Assembly (NCBI GenBank): GCA_021799035.1
Contig: JAJZBG010000007.1
Location: forward strand, 21,390-85,389
Source: Actinomycetes bacterium
Lineage (GTDB): Bacteria; Actinomycetota; Acidimicrobiia; Acidimicrobiales; Acidimicrobiaceae
Length of the DNA stretch: 64,000 nt
Reading direction: 5' to 3'
Numbering within the stretch: the stretch's first letter is position 1; every line of letters starts with the position of its first letter. Below are positions 17,269 to 26,234 of the stretch, one piece after another. The translations under genes were made by a program, and so were the position numbers. The notes beneath the pieces were generated by a model. It had not been told where the DNA came from, searched no databases, and saw only the letters and a program-made list of their open reading frames with translations.

Positions 17269-18729
17269 GTGAGCAAGAAGTATTTTGTAAAAACATTCGG
17301 CTGCCAGATGAACGAGCATGACTCTGAACGGATAGCTGCTGTGCTCGAATCAGATGGGATGGAAGCGGCTTCAGGTCCCGAGCAAGCGGATGTCCTTGTG
17401 TTCAACACCTGCTGTATTCGAGAAAATGCTGACAACAAGCTTTATGGAACTCTTGGCCATGCCAAGGCCATTCGTGATCGAAATCCCGACTTGAAAATAA
17501 TGGTTTCTGGATGTCTTGCTCAGAAGGACCGGGAGCTCATCCAATCAAAGGCACCCTGGGTCGATGTTGTTTTTGGCACCAACAACGTTTCTAGGGCTGC
17601 CGAGCTGTTGAAGCATTCTGAGAAGTTTGGACCTACCATCGAGATTTTTGACGAGATCTCCAATGATGAGGTGGAGTTTGCATCGGCTCTGAACGCAGTC
17701 AGGGCTAGCGATTTTCAGGCATGGGTCACTATCCAAATGGGCTGTAACAACCATTGTGCTTTCTGCATCGTGCCTTCTGTAAGGGGAAAAGAAGTATCGA
17801 GAAGCTTTGATCAGATAGTCAGCGAGGTAGAGCGCCTTGCCGGCGAGGGGGTAAGCGAGGTTACACTGCTTGGTCAGAATGTGAACTCATACGGAAGGGA
17901 TATAACCCTTGCACTCCGGGGTGGCTCTGAATCGCTGTCGGCGGGGCCGTATTGGTCGAGTGACCGCAGAGCCCGTCCTCTCTTTGCCGATCTGCTTCGT
18001 GAAGTCGGCTCGGTGTCGGGAATTTCTAGGGTGAGATTCACATCGCCTCACCCTAAGGACTTGCGTCCCGAGACGGTCGCGGCAATGGCGGAGACTCCTG
18101 CCGTTTGTGAGCACCTTCATTTGCCACTTCAGTCTGGGTCAGATCGAGTGCTTTCGTTGATGCACAGGGGCTACGATTCGGCGAGGTATTTGAAGAAGCT
18201 GGAGATGGTGCGCTCAGCGATACCAGGTCTGGCTGTAACAACGGATATCATCGTAGGGTTTCCGGGTGAGACTGATGAGGATTTCGAGCGCACGTTGGAA
18301 GTGGCGGCGCAGGCTGAGTACGACGGAGCATACACATTCATCTTTTCTCCAAGGCCAGGGACTGAAGCTGCAACCATGAGGGAGATTTTCGTTCCTGATG
18401 AGGTAATTGCGGAGCGTTTTGAAAGGCTTAAGATCGTAATAGATCGCTCTGCCCTTCGCAAACACGAGGAGCGGGTGGGGTTGGTCGAGGAGGTGCTCGT
18501 GGAGGGACGTTCGAAGAAGAATCCTGAGCTCTGGACGGGCAGGACAAGGCAGCACAAGCTGGTCCATTTCTCGACGCCCGATCGTGATTCGGCTTACCCG
18601 TTCTTTGGCGAAGGGTCCTATGTCAAGGTGCGGATTGATTCCGCTGCCGTCTATTACCTGCGCGGCGAGCTCGAAGAGGTTTTAGCTAATCCCCGCAGGA
18701 GAAAGCGGTTAGAATTCACAGTTGGCTGA
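17269..18729 (+). CDS. miaB: tRNA-2-methylthio-N6-dimethylallyladenosine synthase
   Basis: MiaB adds the methylthio group to i6A37 of tRNAs reading U-starting codons. The N-terminal domain has TFGCQMNEHDSER, followed by two more cluster cysteines (NTCCIREN, SGCLAQ); the radical-SAM motif CNNHCAFC is near residue 158; a C-terminal TRAM domain ends the 486 residues. The substrate prenyl group is made by MiaA, encoded 1.2 kb downstream. The GTG start lies 20 bases after the recA terminator hairpin. An insertion of about 25 residues around 205-230 (GGSESLSAGPYWSSDRRARP) is longer than in E. coli MiaB. Confidence 0.95.
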   Translation: MSKKYFVKTFGCQMNEHDSERIAAVLESDGMEAASGPEQADVLVFNTCCIRENADNKLYGTLGHAKAIRDRNPDLKIMVSGCLAQKDRELIQSKAPWVDVVFGTNNVSRAAELLKHSEKFGPTIEIFDEISNDEVEFASALNAVRASDFQAWVTIQMGCNNHCAFCIVPSVRGKEVSRSFDQIVSEVERLAGEGVSEVTLLGQNVNSYGRDITLALRGGSESLSAGPYWSSDRRARPLFADLLREVGSVSGISRVRFTSPHPKDLRPETVAAMAETPAVCEHLHLPLQSGSDRVLSLMHRGYDSARYLKKLEMVRSAIPGLAVTTDIIVGFPGETDEDFERTLEVAAQAEYDGAYTFIFSPRPGTEAATMREIFVPDEVIAERFERLKIVIDRSALRKHEERVGLVEEVLVEGRSKKNPELWTGRTRQHKLVHFSTPDRDSAYPFFGEGSYVKVRIDSAAVYYLRGELEEVLANPRRRKRLEFTVG

Positions 18730-18749
18730 CCGGATTTTTGTGATGGTGT

Positions 18750-19427
18750 GTGATTCCGTATTTCGGTGCCGTATCTCTTGTCTCATTATCGGGGGTTGAT
18801 ACATTGGCTGAGGCAGTAAAGCAAACCGCAGACGCTTCTCCTGATGCTATTGTGTCATCTGGCGGGGCGACTGGGCCCAATTTCAAGATCGTGCCGTTGA
18901 AGGCGCTGCCAATCGTCGCTGTTGTGATCATAGGGATGATTGTAAGCATCGCAGGGAATTGGCAATGGGCCTTGGATTTCTATCATGTCGTTGGAGGTGG
19001 TCTTTGGACTGGAATTGACCTATTCGTTGGGTTCGTGGTCGGGCCAATCATCGGTAGGATGTCTATTCCAGCGCGGATGGAGTTCTCTTCGAGGTTCATG
19101 CCGAAGATGCTTCTGATAATGCCGACTGTGGTCACCATGACCCTCGGCTCCGGATTTCAGCTGGCACGAAAACTGGAGTACTTAAATCCTGGCACCGCTA
19201 CCCACGGGTGGCTTGTTGGGTCGTTTGTCGTTGTGGCTGTCATGACCGTCATAGCTCTAGGCATTCTAGAGCCGGCCAATATTGCAGTTCTCTTTGAACT
19301 AAAGAAGGAGAGTCCCAACGGAGCTGTCATTGCAAAGCTGATGCGGCGCTTCATCTATACCGCAGGCGTAACCGGTGCTATGCAGCTGGCTACCCTGATA
19401 ATCATGACGAAGGTGGCGTCATTATGA
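18750..19427 (+). CDS. Membrane protein of unknown function (CopD/DUF2269-like features)
   Basis: I do not recognise a specific family with certainty. The 225 residues have a soluble, Ala/Ser-rich N-terminal 45 and then five hydrophobic segments. The second begins with DFYHVVGGGLWTGIDLFVG, a His near the membrane face followed by a Gly-Trp pattern that resembles CopD or DUF2269 four-helix membrane proteins. GTG 18750 lacks a good ribosome site; TTG 18804, preceded by GGGGG, may be the real start and would remove 18 residues. Its stop overlaps the next gene as ATGA, so the two are coupled. It sits between the tRNA-modification genes miaB and miaA, but nothing links it to them by function. Confidence 0.7.
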   Translation: MIPYFGAVSLVSLSGVDTLAEAVKQTADASPDAIVSSGGATGPNFKIVPLKALPIVAVVIIGMIVSIAGNWQWALDFYHVVGGGLWTGIDLFVGFVVGPIIGRMSIPARMEFSSRFMPKMLLIMPTVVTMTLGSGFQLARKLEYLNPGTATHGWLVGSFVVVAVMTVIALGILEPANIAVLFELKKESPNGAVIAKLMRRFIYTAGVTGAMQLATLIIMTKVASL

Positions 19428-19873
19428 GCAGCATTTCCGAGCAGCAGGGCTCAACAGTCTACGAGTCAGGCACGGCTGTAAACAAGACCGCTTCTCTCCC
19501 CCCGGTCACCGAAGTTGGTGTGGGCGCACTCATTTTGATCGTGATTGGTGGCGTATATCTTTCGTCGTTCTTTCCGCGAAGAGCTCCGCTGCTGCTTCCA
19601 ACAGTCCTGGCGCTTGTCGCGGCATTGATGGTCATATTCAACAGTGCTGCACTCCTGAGATCCAGGGAACTGCCGAGAGGGATATTTGCGAAGGTGTTCA
19701 AGTGGGCACTGCTAGCGTATGTTGTGGTCGCGGGGATGCTCGAATACGTCTTTGTGCTGGACGGGACGCGCGGCAATGCGCTAGTGGTGTTGAGCTTGAT
19801 GCTTGCCATATTTGCAGTCGACGTTCCCACTATCATTGCGTTCACGGTGGCAAGATATCATGATTCTCGGTAG
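19424..19873 (+). CDS. Small four-helix membrane protein of unknown function
   Basis: The 149-residue product has a polar 28-residue N terminus followed by four hydrophobic segments (about 30-48, 55-74, 88-107 and 118-140) and a short basic end. No catalytic motif is visible and I recognise no family. It begins inside the stop codon of the preceding membrane gene (ATGA), which argues that both proteins are made together and may form one membrane complex. A 79-base gap without a clear terminator separates it from miaA. Confidence 0.7.
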   Translation: MSSISEQQGSTVYESGTAVNKTASLPPVTEVGVGALILIVIGGVYLSSFFPRRAPLLLPTVLALVAALMVIFNSAALLRSRELPRGIFAKVFKWALLAYVVVAGMLEYVFVLDGTRGNALVVLSLMLAIFAVDVPTIIAFTVARYHDSR

Positions 19874-19952
19874 GTGCTTTAGGGCGCTCGGTCAGCGGCC
19901 GATGCGTGGTCTGCGCTAGATGATACTTGTCTTTCGTAACTTGGTGCAGTGA

Positions 19953-20915
19953 ATGGAGGAAGAACAGAAATGTGGGGCGACTCCTCTGCTCGCCCTCGTT
20001 GGACCGACGGCCTCCGGGAAGACGAAGGCGGCTGTTGAGCTGGCTCGCAAGTTCAAATCCTTAGAACTCGTTAGTATCGACTCGATGACCGTTTACCGGT
20101 CGATGGATATCGGTACTGCAAAGCCAACTTCAGACGAGCTTCGGGGAATTGCTTATCACCTATTGGACATGGTAAGTCCGTGGGAAGAGTATTCGGTTTC
20201 CCAGTTTCAGGCTGATGCAAATAGAGTCTTGGAGGGCATCCGCAGTCGAGGCAGCATTCCTCTGCTGGTCGGTGGGACTGGTTTGTACTATCAGGCAGTC
20301 GTCGACGGTCTTGAAATTCCCGGGCAGTGGCCGGAACTCCGTGCCTCTTTGGAAGAATGCGCTGCAATGGAAGGGGGTCTGGCGTCGCTGTACAGCAAAC
20401 TAGTCGAGCTCGACCCAGATGGTGCGGAGAAAATTCAGCCCAACAACTCAAGAAGGATAGTACGCGCTCTCGAGGTCACTATTGGGTCCGGAACGCCTTT
20501 CTCCCGACACGGTCCGGGTCTATTTGCTGATGTTTGTGGCAAAGTCAGCGCCGTAGGCATAGATCTGCCCAGGACGGAACTCTTCGATCGAATTTCCCAG
20601 AGGCTTGATGTGCTGCTCAGCTCGGGTTGGGTGGACGAGGTCAGAAGGATATCAAGCGATCCGAGGGGGATGTCTAAGACTGCCAGACAGGCTCTCGGTT
20701 ACAAGGAAATCCTTGGCTATCTGGAAGGCAGCACAACCCTTGAGGAGGTGCGGCTTGAGATTCTCGCTCGCACCAAGCGGTTTGCCAAGCGACAGATCGC
20801 CTGGTTCAAAAGAGATCCGAGAATAGCCTGGTTTGACTCTTCCGAGGCAGCAAAAATAGAGCTAGTTTCGATACTGTCATCTATCGTTGGATACTCGCCG
20901 GAAAAACATAATTGA
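19953..20915 (+). CDS. miaA: tRNA dimethylallyltransferase
   Basis: MiaA transfers a dimethylallyl group to A37 of tRNA; its product is the substrate of MiaB encoded upstream. The P-loop GPTASGKT is near residues 16-23, followed by the signatures DSMTVYRSMDIGTAKP and GGTGLYYQAVVDGL. The C-terminal RTKRFAKRQIAWFKRD is also typical. Length 320. The ATG has only a weak ribosome site. dapF starts six bases after its stop, so the two are likely co-transcribed. Confidence 0.95.
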   Translation: MEEEQKCGATPLLALVGPTASGKTKAAVELARKFKSLELVSIDSMTVYRSMDIGTAKPTSDELRGIAYHLLDMVSPWEEYSVSQFQADANRVLEGIRSRGSIPLLVGGTGLYYQAVVDGLEIPGQWPELRASLEECAAMEGGLASLYSKLVELDPDGAEKIQPNNSRRIVRALEVTIGSGTPFSRHGPGLFADVCGKVSAVGIDLPRTELFDRISQRLDVLLSSGWVDEVRRISSDPRGMSKTARQALGYKEILGYLEGSTTLEEVRLEILARTKRFAKRQIAWFKRDPRIAWFDSSEAAKIELVSILSSIVGYSPEKHN

Positions 20916-20921
20916 AAGTGA

Positions 20922-21791
20922 ATGATCGTTTTGGGAAAAGAGCTTTTGCTATCAAAGCACCACGGACTTGGAAACGATTTTCTGGTCCTTTTGGATATGA
21001 CTAGCTCCGTTTTGCTTGAACATATCGAGATAAAAGCGCTTTTGGACAGGCGCATTGGCGTGGGGGCAGACGGGCTGATGCACGTGACTGCATCTTCTCC
21101 TGAGTCGCCCTCAGTTGCGCGAATGGTGCTTTATAACTCAGACGGCTCGAGAGCTGAAATGAGTGGCAACGGCATAAGGTGCCTTGCTCAGGCTTTAATC
21201 GATTCTGGTGCAGCACCTCTAGGCCCTTTTTCGATCGACACCGATGCGGGCGTCATCGAAATAGAGAGCCACTCTGCTCAGGGCGACGCTCTAGCGATGA
21301 TTTCGGTGGGTATGGGCATGCCAAAGATCTCAGAGTCCGCCGAAAGGGACATAGAAGGCATAGAATACCTGACAGTCAGGGTTGACATCGGCAATCCCCA
21401 CCTGGTTCTCTTTCCAAGGGAGAAGATTTCGCCCGAGATCTTCAATCAGCTCGATCTGGCACACCTAGGTCCAAGAATCGAGTCTGAGTACCGCGGCGGG
21501 ATGAACATAGAGTGGGTGGTTCCTTCTGGGGATCGCAGGGAAATGGCACTCCGTGTGTGGGAGAGGGGAGCCGGCATCACCCAAGCCTGTGGAACCGGCA
21601 CGACGGCTAGCTCGTTTGTTGCCTACACTTTGGGGCTGGTCGACGAGAACGTCTTGGTGCACAACCCTGGCGGAGACATGGCAGTGCGAATCACTGAGGA
21701 TGGGTGTTTTCTGACAGGACCTGCACAGAAGATTTGCGATGTCGTAGTAACATCCAACGAACTCAAGGCCATGGCGGCGCTCGTCAAGTGA
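20922..21791 (+). CDS. dapF: Diaminopimelate epimerase
   Basis: DapF converts LL- to meso-diaminopimelate, the form used for peptidoglycan and lysine. The two catalytic cysteines are in NGIRCLAQ (about residue 87) and QACGTGTTAS (about 223); HGLGNDFLV and YNSDGSRAEMSGNG are further signatures. Length is 289. The start ATG has a weak ribosome site and TTG 20931 is an alternative. It overlaps hflX by four bases (GTGA). miaA-dapF-hflX is a recurrent order in actinobacteria. Confidence 0.95.
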   Translation: MIVLGKELLLSKHHGLGNDFLVLLDMTSSVLLEHIEIKALLDRRIGVGADGLMHVTASSPESPSVARMVLYNSDGSRAEMSGNGIRCLAQALIDSGAAPLGPFSIDTDAGVIEIESHSAQGDALAMISVGMGMPKISESAERDIEGIEYLTVRVDIGNPHLVLFPREKISPEIFNQLDLAHLGPRIESEYRGGMNIEWVVPSGDRREMALRVWERGAGITQACGTGTTASSFVAYTLGLVDENVLVHNPGGDMAVRITEDGCFLTGPAQKICDVVVTSNELKAMAALVK

Positions 21792-23056
21792 GCCTGATAG
21801 ACCGCTCCTTCAAGGAAAAGATCATCCTCGTTGGTGTGGCCTTCCCGTCTGCTCAGCTCAACGAGGTGGAGGAATCGTTAGATGAACTCGCTCTGTTGGT
21901 CGACACAGCTGGAGCTGAAGTAGTTGCAAGGGTGATTCAGCGCCGGAACGAGCCAGATGCTGCGACATACGTGGGAAAGGGCAAGGCAGAGGAGCTGCAC
22001 AGTCTTTCGGAAGCGCTGGATGTCGATACGGTTGTTTTCGATGACGAGCTGAGTCCTGCGCAGCAGAGGAATCTTGAAAAGATCCTAGGTCGTACGGCAA
22101 TTGATAGGACAGCCGTTATCCTCGACATCTTTGCACAGAACGCATCGACGATGGAGGGTAAGACCCAAGTCGAGCTGGCTCTGCTCACCTATCGGTTGCC
22201 GAGGCTTCGGGGCAAGGGAAAGGCACTCTCGCAGCAGGTTGGACGAATAGGGACTCGGGGTCCAGGAGAGACCAAGCTTGAAGAGGACCGAAGAAGGCTC
22301 TTGGCACGAATAGCAAAACTGAAGGCCGATCTCAAGGAACTCTCAAGCACCAGGAAGCTTCAACGCAAGGCGAGGGTGAAGTCTCGAGTCGCGTCGGTTT
22401 CGCTGGTCGGCTACACAAACTCAGGGAAGTCGACTTTGCTGAACGCACTGACTGACGCAGATGTGTACGTAGCCAACAAGCTCTTTGCCACGCTAGATCC
22501 GAGGACTAGGCGTCTCGAGCTTCCTGGAGGAGAGCCGATCTTATGTTCAGATACAGTGGGATTTGTGAAGAAGCTGCCTCATCAGCTTGTCGAGGCTTTC
22601 CGTTCCACTCTTGAAGTTGTTGCAGAGTCTGACCTGCTCTGTCACGTTGTGGATTCTTCGAGTTCTGATATTGAGGGGCGGATGAACGCTGTTCATTCGG
22701 TGCTAGAGGAGATTGAGGCAGGGACCGTGGATGAGATCTTGGTCTTCAACAAGATCGATCGGCTCTCAGCGGCAGACCTCGTCGAGCTGAAGATGAAGTA
22801 CCCAGATGCAGTGTACGTGTCCGCAATCGAGCGAAATGGACTTGATGACCTACTGGAGGCAATTGCCGCTCATCTCCGTGCTAAAGCAAAAGTGGTGGAT
22901 CTGCTCATACCATTTGACCGAGGAGATCTTCTTGCCATGCTCCATCGTGAAGGTGAGGTAATATTCCAGCGTGAATCCGAGGGCGGCTTCAAGGTGAAGG
23001 CGCGATTGGGCCGATCGAGCTTAGGTGCGTTTAGCGAATATAAGACCAGTTCCTAA
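21788..23056 (+). CDS. hflX: Ribosome-associated GTPase HflX
   Basis: HflX is a GTPase that binds the 50S subunit and rescues or splits stalled ribosomes. The open frame runs upstream into dapF, but GTG 21788, overlapping the dapF stop as GTGA, gives a normal N terminus and 422 residues. The N-terminal domain has GKGKAEEL, the helical linker RIGTRGPGETKLEEDRR, and the G domain shows G1 GYTNSGKST (about residue 208), G3 DTVGF and G4 NKID. About 117 bases without a clear gene follow before dapC. Confidence 0.93.
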   Translation: MSLIDRSFKEKIILVGVAFPSAQLNEVEESLDELALLVDTAGAEVVARVIQRRNEPDAATYVGKGKAEELHSLSEALDVDTVVFDDELSPAQQRNLEKILGRTAIDRTAVILDIFAQNASTMEGKTQVELALLTYRLPRLRGKGKALSQQVGRIGTRGPGETKLEEDRRRLLARIAKLKADLKELSSTRKLQRKARVKSRVASVSLVGYTNSGKSTLLNALTDADVYVANKLFATLDPRTRRLELPGGEPILCSDTVGFVKKLPHQLVEAFRSTLEVVAESDLLCHVVDSSSSDIEGRMNAVHSVLEEIEAGTVDEILVFNKIDRLSAADLVELKMKYPDAVYVSAIERNGLDDLLEAIAAHLRAKAKVVDLLIPFDRGDLLAMLHREGEVIFQRESEGGFKVKARLGRSSLGAFSEYKTSS

Positions 23057-23173
23057 CCAGGGAGGCCAGAACTCGCTTTAGGCTGGTTATGCAGCACTGA
23101 GGTGCATCTTGCGTTGATATCATCTAGATCACCCTACGTGTGAGACTCTGCCTAGCATTGGAGACGATGAGCT

Positions 23174-24307
23174 TTGTCATCTGACGTTCCTTCCGGATTT
23201 GCACCGCCGCCCTATCCTTATGATCGCCTTGACTCCATTGCCGAGTTGGCAAGGAGGCATCCCGACGGACTAGTAGATCTGAGCGTTGGCACTCCGGTTG
23301 ATCCGCCGATGGAGGAAGTCGTAGAGGCGCTTTCGTCGTCGAATGCGGAACGGGGATACCCGACGTCACTTGGCTCGACTGAGCTAAGGAAAGCCATGAG
23401 CGCCTGGATGTCACGAAGATTCGGGATTGACCTTGCGATATCTCGAATTGCGAGCTGCTTGGGTACCAAGGAATTTGTCGCTAGCACTCCCTGGTACATG
23501 AAGCTGCGCTCTCCTTCAAAGGATACAGTTCTCTACCCGGCGGTCTCCTATCCAACTTATGCTTTGGGAGCAGAGCTAGCCGGGTGCAGAGCCGTGCCAG
23601 TTCCAGTTGATGGTGACGGAAAGCTGCAGCTGAGTTCGATCAGCAGTGGTGACATAACCAGAGCTGTCATGCTTTGGTCTAACTCGCCGTCGAACCCGAC
23701 CGGGGAACTCGATGATTTACAGAAACTGTACGAATTTGCCAACGATACCGGAGTTCCGGTGTTTTCGGACGAGTGCTATTGCGAATTCACGTGGTCGAAG
23801 GATCCGGATTCGATTCTAAAATATGGGTCCGAAAATGTCATTGCAGTGCACTCTTTGTCAAAGCGGTCGAATCTGGCTGGCATTCGAGTGGGGTTCTACG
23901 CTGGCGATCCTTCATTGGTGGACTATCTTGGGTTGGTGCGCAAGCATGCGGGCATGATGGTTCCGGGGCCAATACAATATGCAGCAGCCATTGCATTTTG
24001 TGATGATCTGCACGTTGAGCGTCAGAGGAAGGTGTATTACGACCGGCTTAGATTCATGGTCGATCTCTTGACCAATTTGGGATACGACGTTTCTATGCCA
24101 AACGGGGGCTTCTACCTGTGGTTCAGGTCAGAGATGGAAGACGGTTTCGAACTGGCCGCAGAGCTTGCAAGAACTTTGGGAATACTTGTTTCTCCCGGCG
24201 AATTCTATGGCGAGGATAAGAAGTCATTTGTTCGGATTGCCATGGTTGCCGAAACGAGCAAGCTCGAGCTGGTAGCCCAGAGAGCGCGTAAGAAGGAAAG
24301 GTTTTGA
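23174..24307 (+). CDS. dapC: Succinyldiaminopimelate aminotransferase
   Basis: This fold-type I PLP aminotransferase most likely makes N-succinyl-LL-DAP, because it sits directly ahead of dapD and dapE. The PLP lysine is in SLSKRSNLAG (about residue 229); WSNSPSNPTGEL and the N-terminal LSVGTPVDPP are family features, and RIAMV near the end carries the carboxylate-binding Arg. Length is 377. The start is TTG 23174 with GGAGA nearby. It overlaps dapD by one base (TGATG). A generic aspartate/LL-DAP aminotransferase role cannot be excluded by sequence alone. Confidence 0.88.
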   Translation: MSSDVPSGFAPPPYPYDRLDSIAELARRHPDGLVDLSVGTPVDPPMEEVVEALSSSNAERGYPTSLGSTELRKAMSAWMSRRFGIDLAISRIASCLGTKEFVASTPWYMKLRSPSKDTVLYPAVSYPTYALGAELAGCRAVPVPVDGDGKLQLSSISSGDITRAVMLWSNSPSNPTGELDDLQKLYEFANDTGVPVFSDECYCEFTWSKDPDSILKYGSENVIAVHSLSKRSNLAGIRVGFYAGDPSLVDYLGLVRKHAGMMVPGPIQYAAAIAFCDDLHVERQRKVYYDRLRFMVDLLTNLGYDVSMPNGGFYLWFRSEMEDGFELAAELARTLGILVSPGEFYGEDKKSFVRIAMVAETSKLELVAQRARKKERF

Positions 24308-25134
24308 TGTCAGACTTAGAGTTGCAGATCGAAGATCTTTGGATGCGCAGGACTGATGTTGATCCATCGGATCCTGAGGCCAGAAAGCTGGTTCGGGACG
24401 CGATCGGGCTCTTAGATTCGGGTGAGGCAAGAGTAGCCGAGATCGACGTCTCTACTGACAAGGTTGTGGTCAACGAATGGCTCAAGCATGCGATACTGAT
24501 GCTGTTCCGCTTTTCAGACATGGAGACCATGGAGCTCGCACCCTTTGAGTTTGCTGACCGGGTTCCTCTCAAGAGGGATTATGCCTCAGGGGGCGTGAGA
24601 GTTGTTCCAGGCGCCTCAGCCAGGTGGGGCTCCTATCTGGAACCAGGGGTGACCCTAATGCCAAGCTATGTCAACATCGGAGCTCGCGTCGGAAGCGGAA
24701 CCATGGTTGACACCTGGGCAACTGTTGGTTCGTGCGCTCAGATAGGCAAGAGGGTCCACCTCTCGGGGGGAGTGGGAATCGGCGGTGTACTTGAGCCGGT
24801 ACAGGCATCCCCGGTCGTTATTGAAGACGAGGCCTTCATCGGCTCAAGGGCAATGATAACTGAAGGGGCCAGAGTCGGAGAAGGGGCCGTTGTAGCGGCA
24901 GGTGTGATCCTCAACCCCTCGATTCCTGTAATTGACGCGGAAACTGGCACAGAGATCTCTCGTGGTCATATACCACCTTGGTCTGTTGCCATCAGCGCGA
25001 CCAGGTCCCGGCAGTTTGCTGGCGGAGAGTTTGGACTTCCTTGCGTCTTGGTGATCAAGCGCCTCAATGAGGGGGAGCGGCACGACAAGGCTGGACTCAA
25101 CGATCTGCTGAGAGATCATGGAGTTGCAACTTGA
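24307..25134 (+). CDS. dapD: Tetrahydrodipicolinate N-succinyltransferase, E. coli-type
   Basis: DapD succinylates tetrahydrodipicolinate using succinyl-CoA, the first step of the succinylase branch. The 275-residue protein is a left-handed beta-helix enzyme: LMPSYVNIGA, MVDTWATVGSCAQIG and VHLSGGVGIGGVLEP (about 115-165) closely match the proteobacterial class. That class is about 274 residues, unlike the longer (about 317 aa) mycobacterial DapD. The start is ATG 24307, inside the dapC stop, with AAGGAAAGG upstream; a TTG one codon earlier is unlikely. dapE follows 38 bases on. Confidence 0.94.
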   Translation: MSDLELQIEDLWMRRTDVDPSDPEARKLVRDAIGLLDSGEARVAEIDVSTDKVVVNEWLKHAILMLFRFSDMETMELAPFEFADRVPLKRDYASGGVRVVPGASARWGSYLEPGVTLMPSYVNIGARVGSGTMVDTWATVGSCAQIGKRVHLSGGVGIGGVLEPVQASPVVIEDEAFIGSRAMITEGARVGEGAVVAAGVILNPSIPVIDAETGTEISRGHIPPWSVAISATRSRQFAGGEFGLPCVLVIKRLNEGERHDKAGLNDLLRDHGVAT

Positions 25135-25172
25135 TTGCTAAGGTGCTGGTCTGAGAGTTCGAGAGCTTTGAA

Positions 25173-26234
25173 ATGGAATTCGATTTAGCAAGCTTGTGCC
25201 AAGAGATGGTGGCGATTCCCTCCGTCTCTCACGATGAGGAGAAGATGGCAGATTTTGTGGAGAGCCATCTCTCACGTATTTCCGGACTAGAGCTGATCCG
25301 CATTGGAAATAATCTGATCGCGAAATCAGCGGGAGGAAGGCCAAAGAAGGTACTCTTGGTGGGCCATCTCGATACTGTGCCCCCTGACGGTAACGAAATT
25401 CCACAGGTCAAACAAGGGCGGATTCATGGCTTGGGAAGTGCAGACATGAAAGGCGGCTTGGCAGTGATGCTGGGACTGGCGAGCATAGCAAACAGCCTTT
25501 CAGTCGACACCAATTTTGTCTTCTACTCATGTGAAGAGGTTTCATCTAAGTACAGCGGTTTGTTAGAGATTGAGAGAATGAGCCCGGATTCCTTGAATGG
25601 TGACGTTGCCGTATTGATGGAACCAACTGGTGGACGAGTTGAGGCAGGTTGCCAGGGGACAATGAGGGTGAAGATACAGGTGCGTGGACAGAGGGCGCAC
25701 ACGGCAAGACCATGGATGGGAGTAAATGCGATCCACCGTTCGGGAGCTATTATCACTCGACTCGCCGGAGTCGCATTGGAGAACTCAGTTATCGATGGCC
25801 TGCAGTATCAAGAGTCCTTGCAGGTTGTGAAGGTTGAAGGCGGTGTGGCTAACAACGTGGTACCAGACCTTGCGACTATCACTTTGAACTACAGGTTCGC
25901 ACCGAACAAGGATGTCGATAGGGCTTTTGCGTACGTCAACTCATTAGTTGCGGACCTTCTGAAGCCTACGGACGTTATCGAGCTGGAGGAGGGGGTATCC
26001 GGCGCTGTCCCTAACCTCAACGAGCCTCTCATTTCTAGCCTTCTTGCAGCTTCGAGGGCGGTGCCTCGTGCGAAGCTGGGTTGGACCGATGTCGCGTTCT
26101 TTTCCGCCAGAGGGATTCCGGCAACCAATTTTGGACCTGGAGATCCTCTCGTCGCCCACACCAAGGACGAGTTCGTTGAGGTCTCCGAGATCAAGGCTGT
26201 CTTTGACTCCGTGAGGCTCGCTCTCAACGGCTAA
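25173..26234 (+). CDS. dapE: Succinyl-diaminopimelate desuccinylase (M20 family)
   Basis: DapE is a di-zinc M20 amidohydrolase that releases succinate from N-succinyl-LL-DAP. The metal ligands are visible as GHLDTVP (His about 65), GSADMKGG (Asp about 91) and the CEE pair (Glu about 121-122); the dimerisation domain follows with GQRAHTARPW. Length is 353. It is downstream of dapD with 38 bases between. Its stop overlaps the stop of lexA on the other strand by three bases, so the two genes are tightly convergent. Confidence 0.93.
   Translation: MEFDLASLCQEMVAIPSVSHDEEKMADFVESHLSRISGLELIRIGNNLIAKSAGGRPKKVLLVGHLDTVPPDGNEIPQVKQGRIHGLGSADMKGGLAVMLGLASIANSLSVDTNFVFYSCEEVSSKYSGLLEIERMSPDSLNGDVAVLMEPTGGRVEAGCQGTMRVKIQVRGQRAHTARPWMGVNAIHRSGAIITRLAGVALENSVIDGLQYQESLQVVKVEGGVANNVVPDLATITLNYRFAPNKDVDRAFAYVNSLVADLLKPTDVIELEEGVSGAVPNLNEPLISSLLAASRAVPRAKLGWTDVAFFSARGIPATNFGPGDPLVAHTKDEFVEVSEIKAVFDSVRLALNG

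Noticed and set aside
23057..23173. Possible tRNA or small RNA between hflX and dapC.
   Set aside because: No cloverleaf or T-loop consensus and only weak inverted repeats could be seen.
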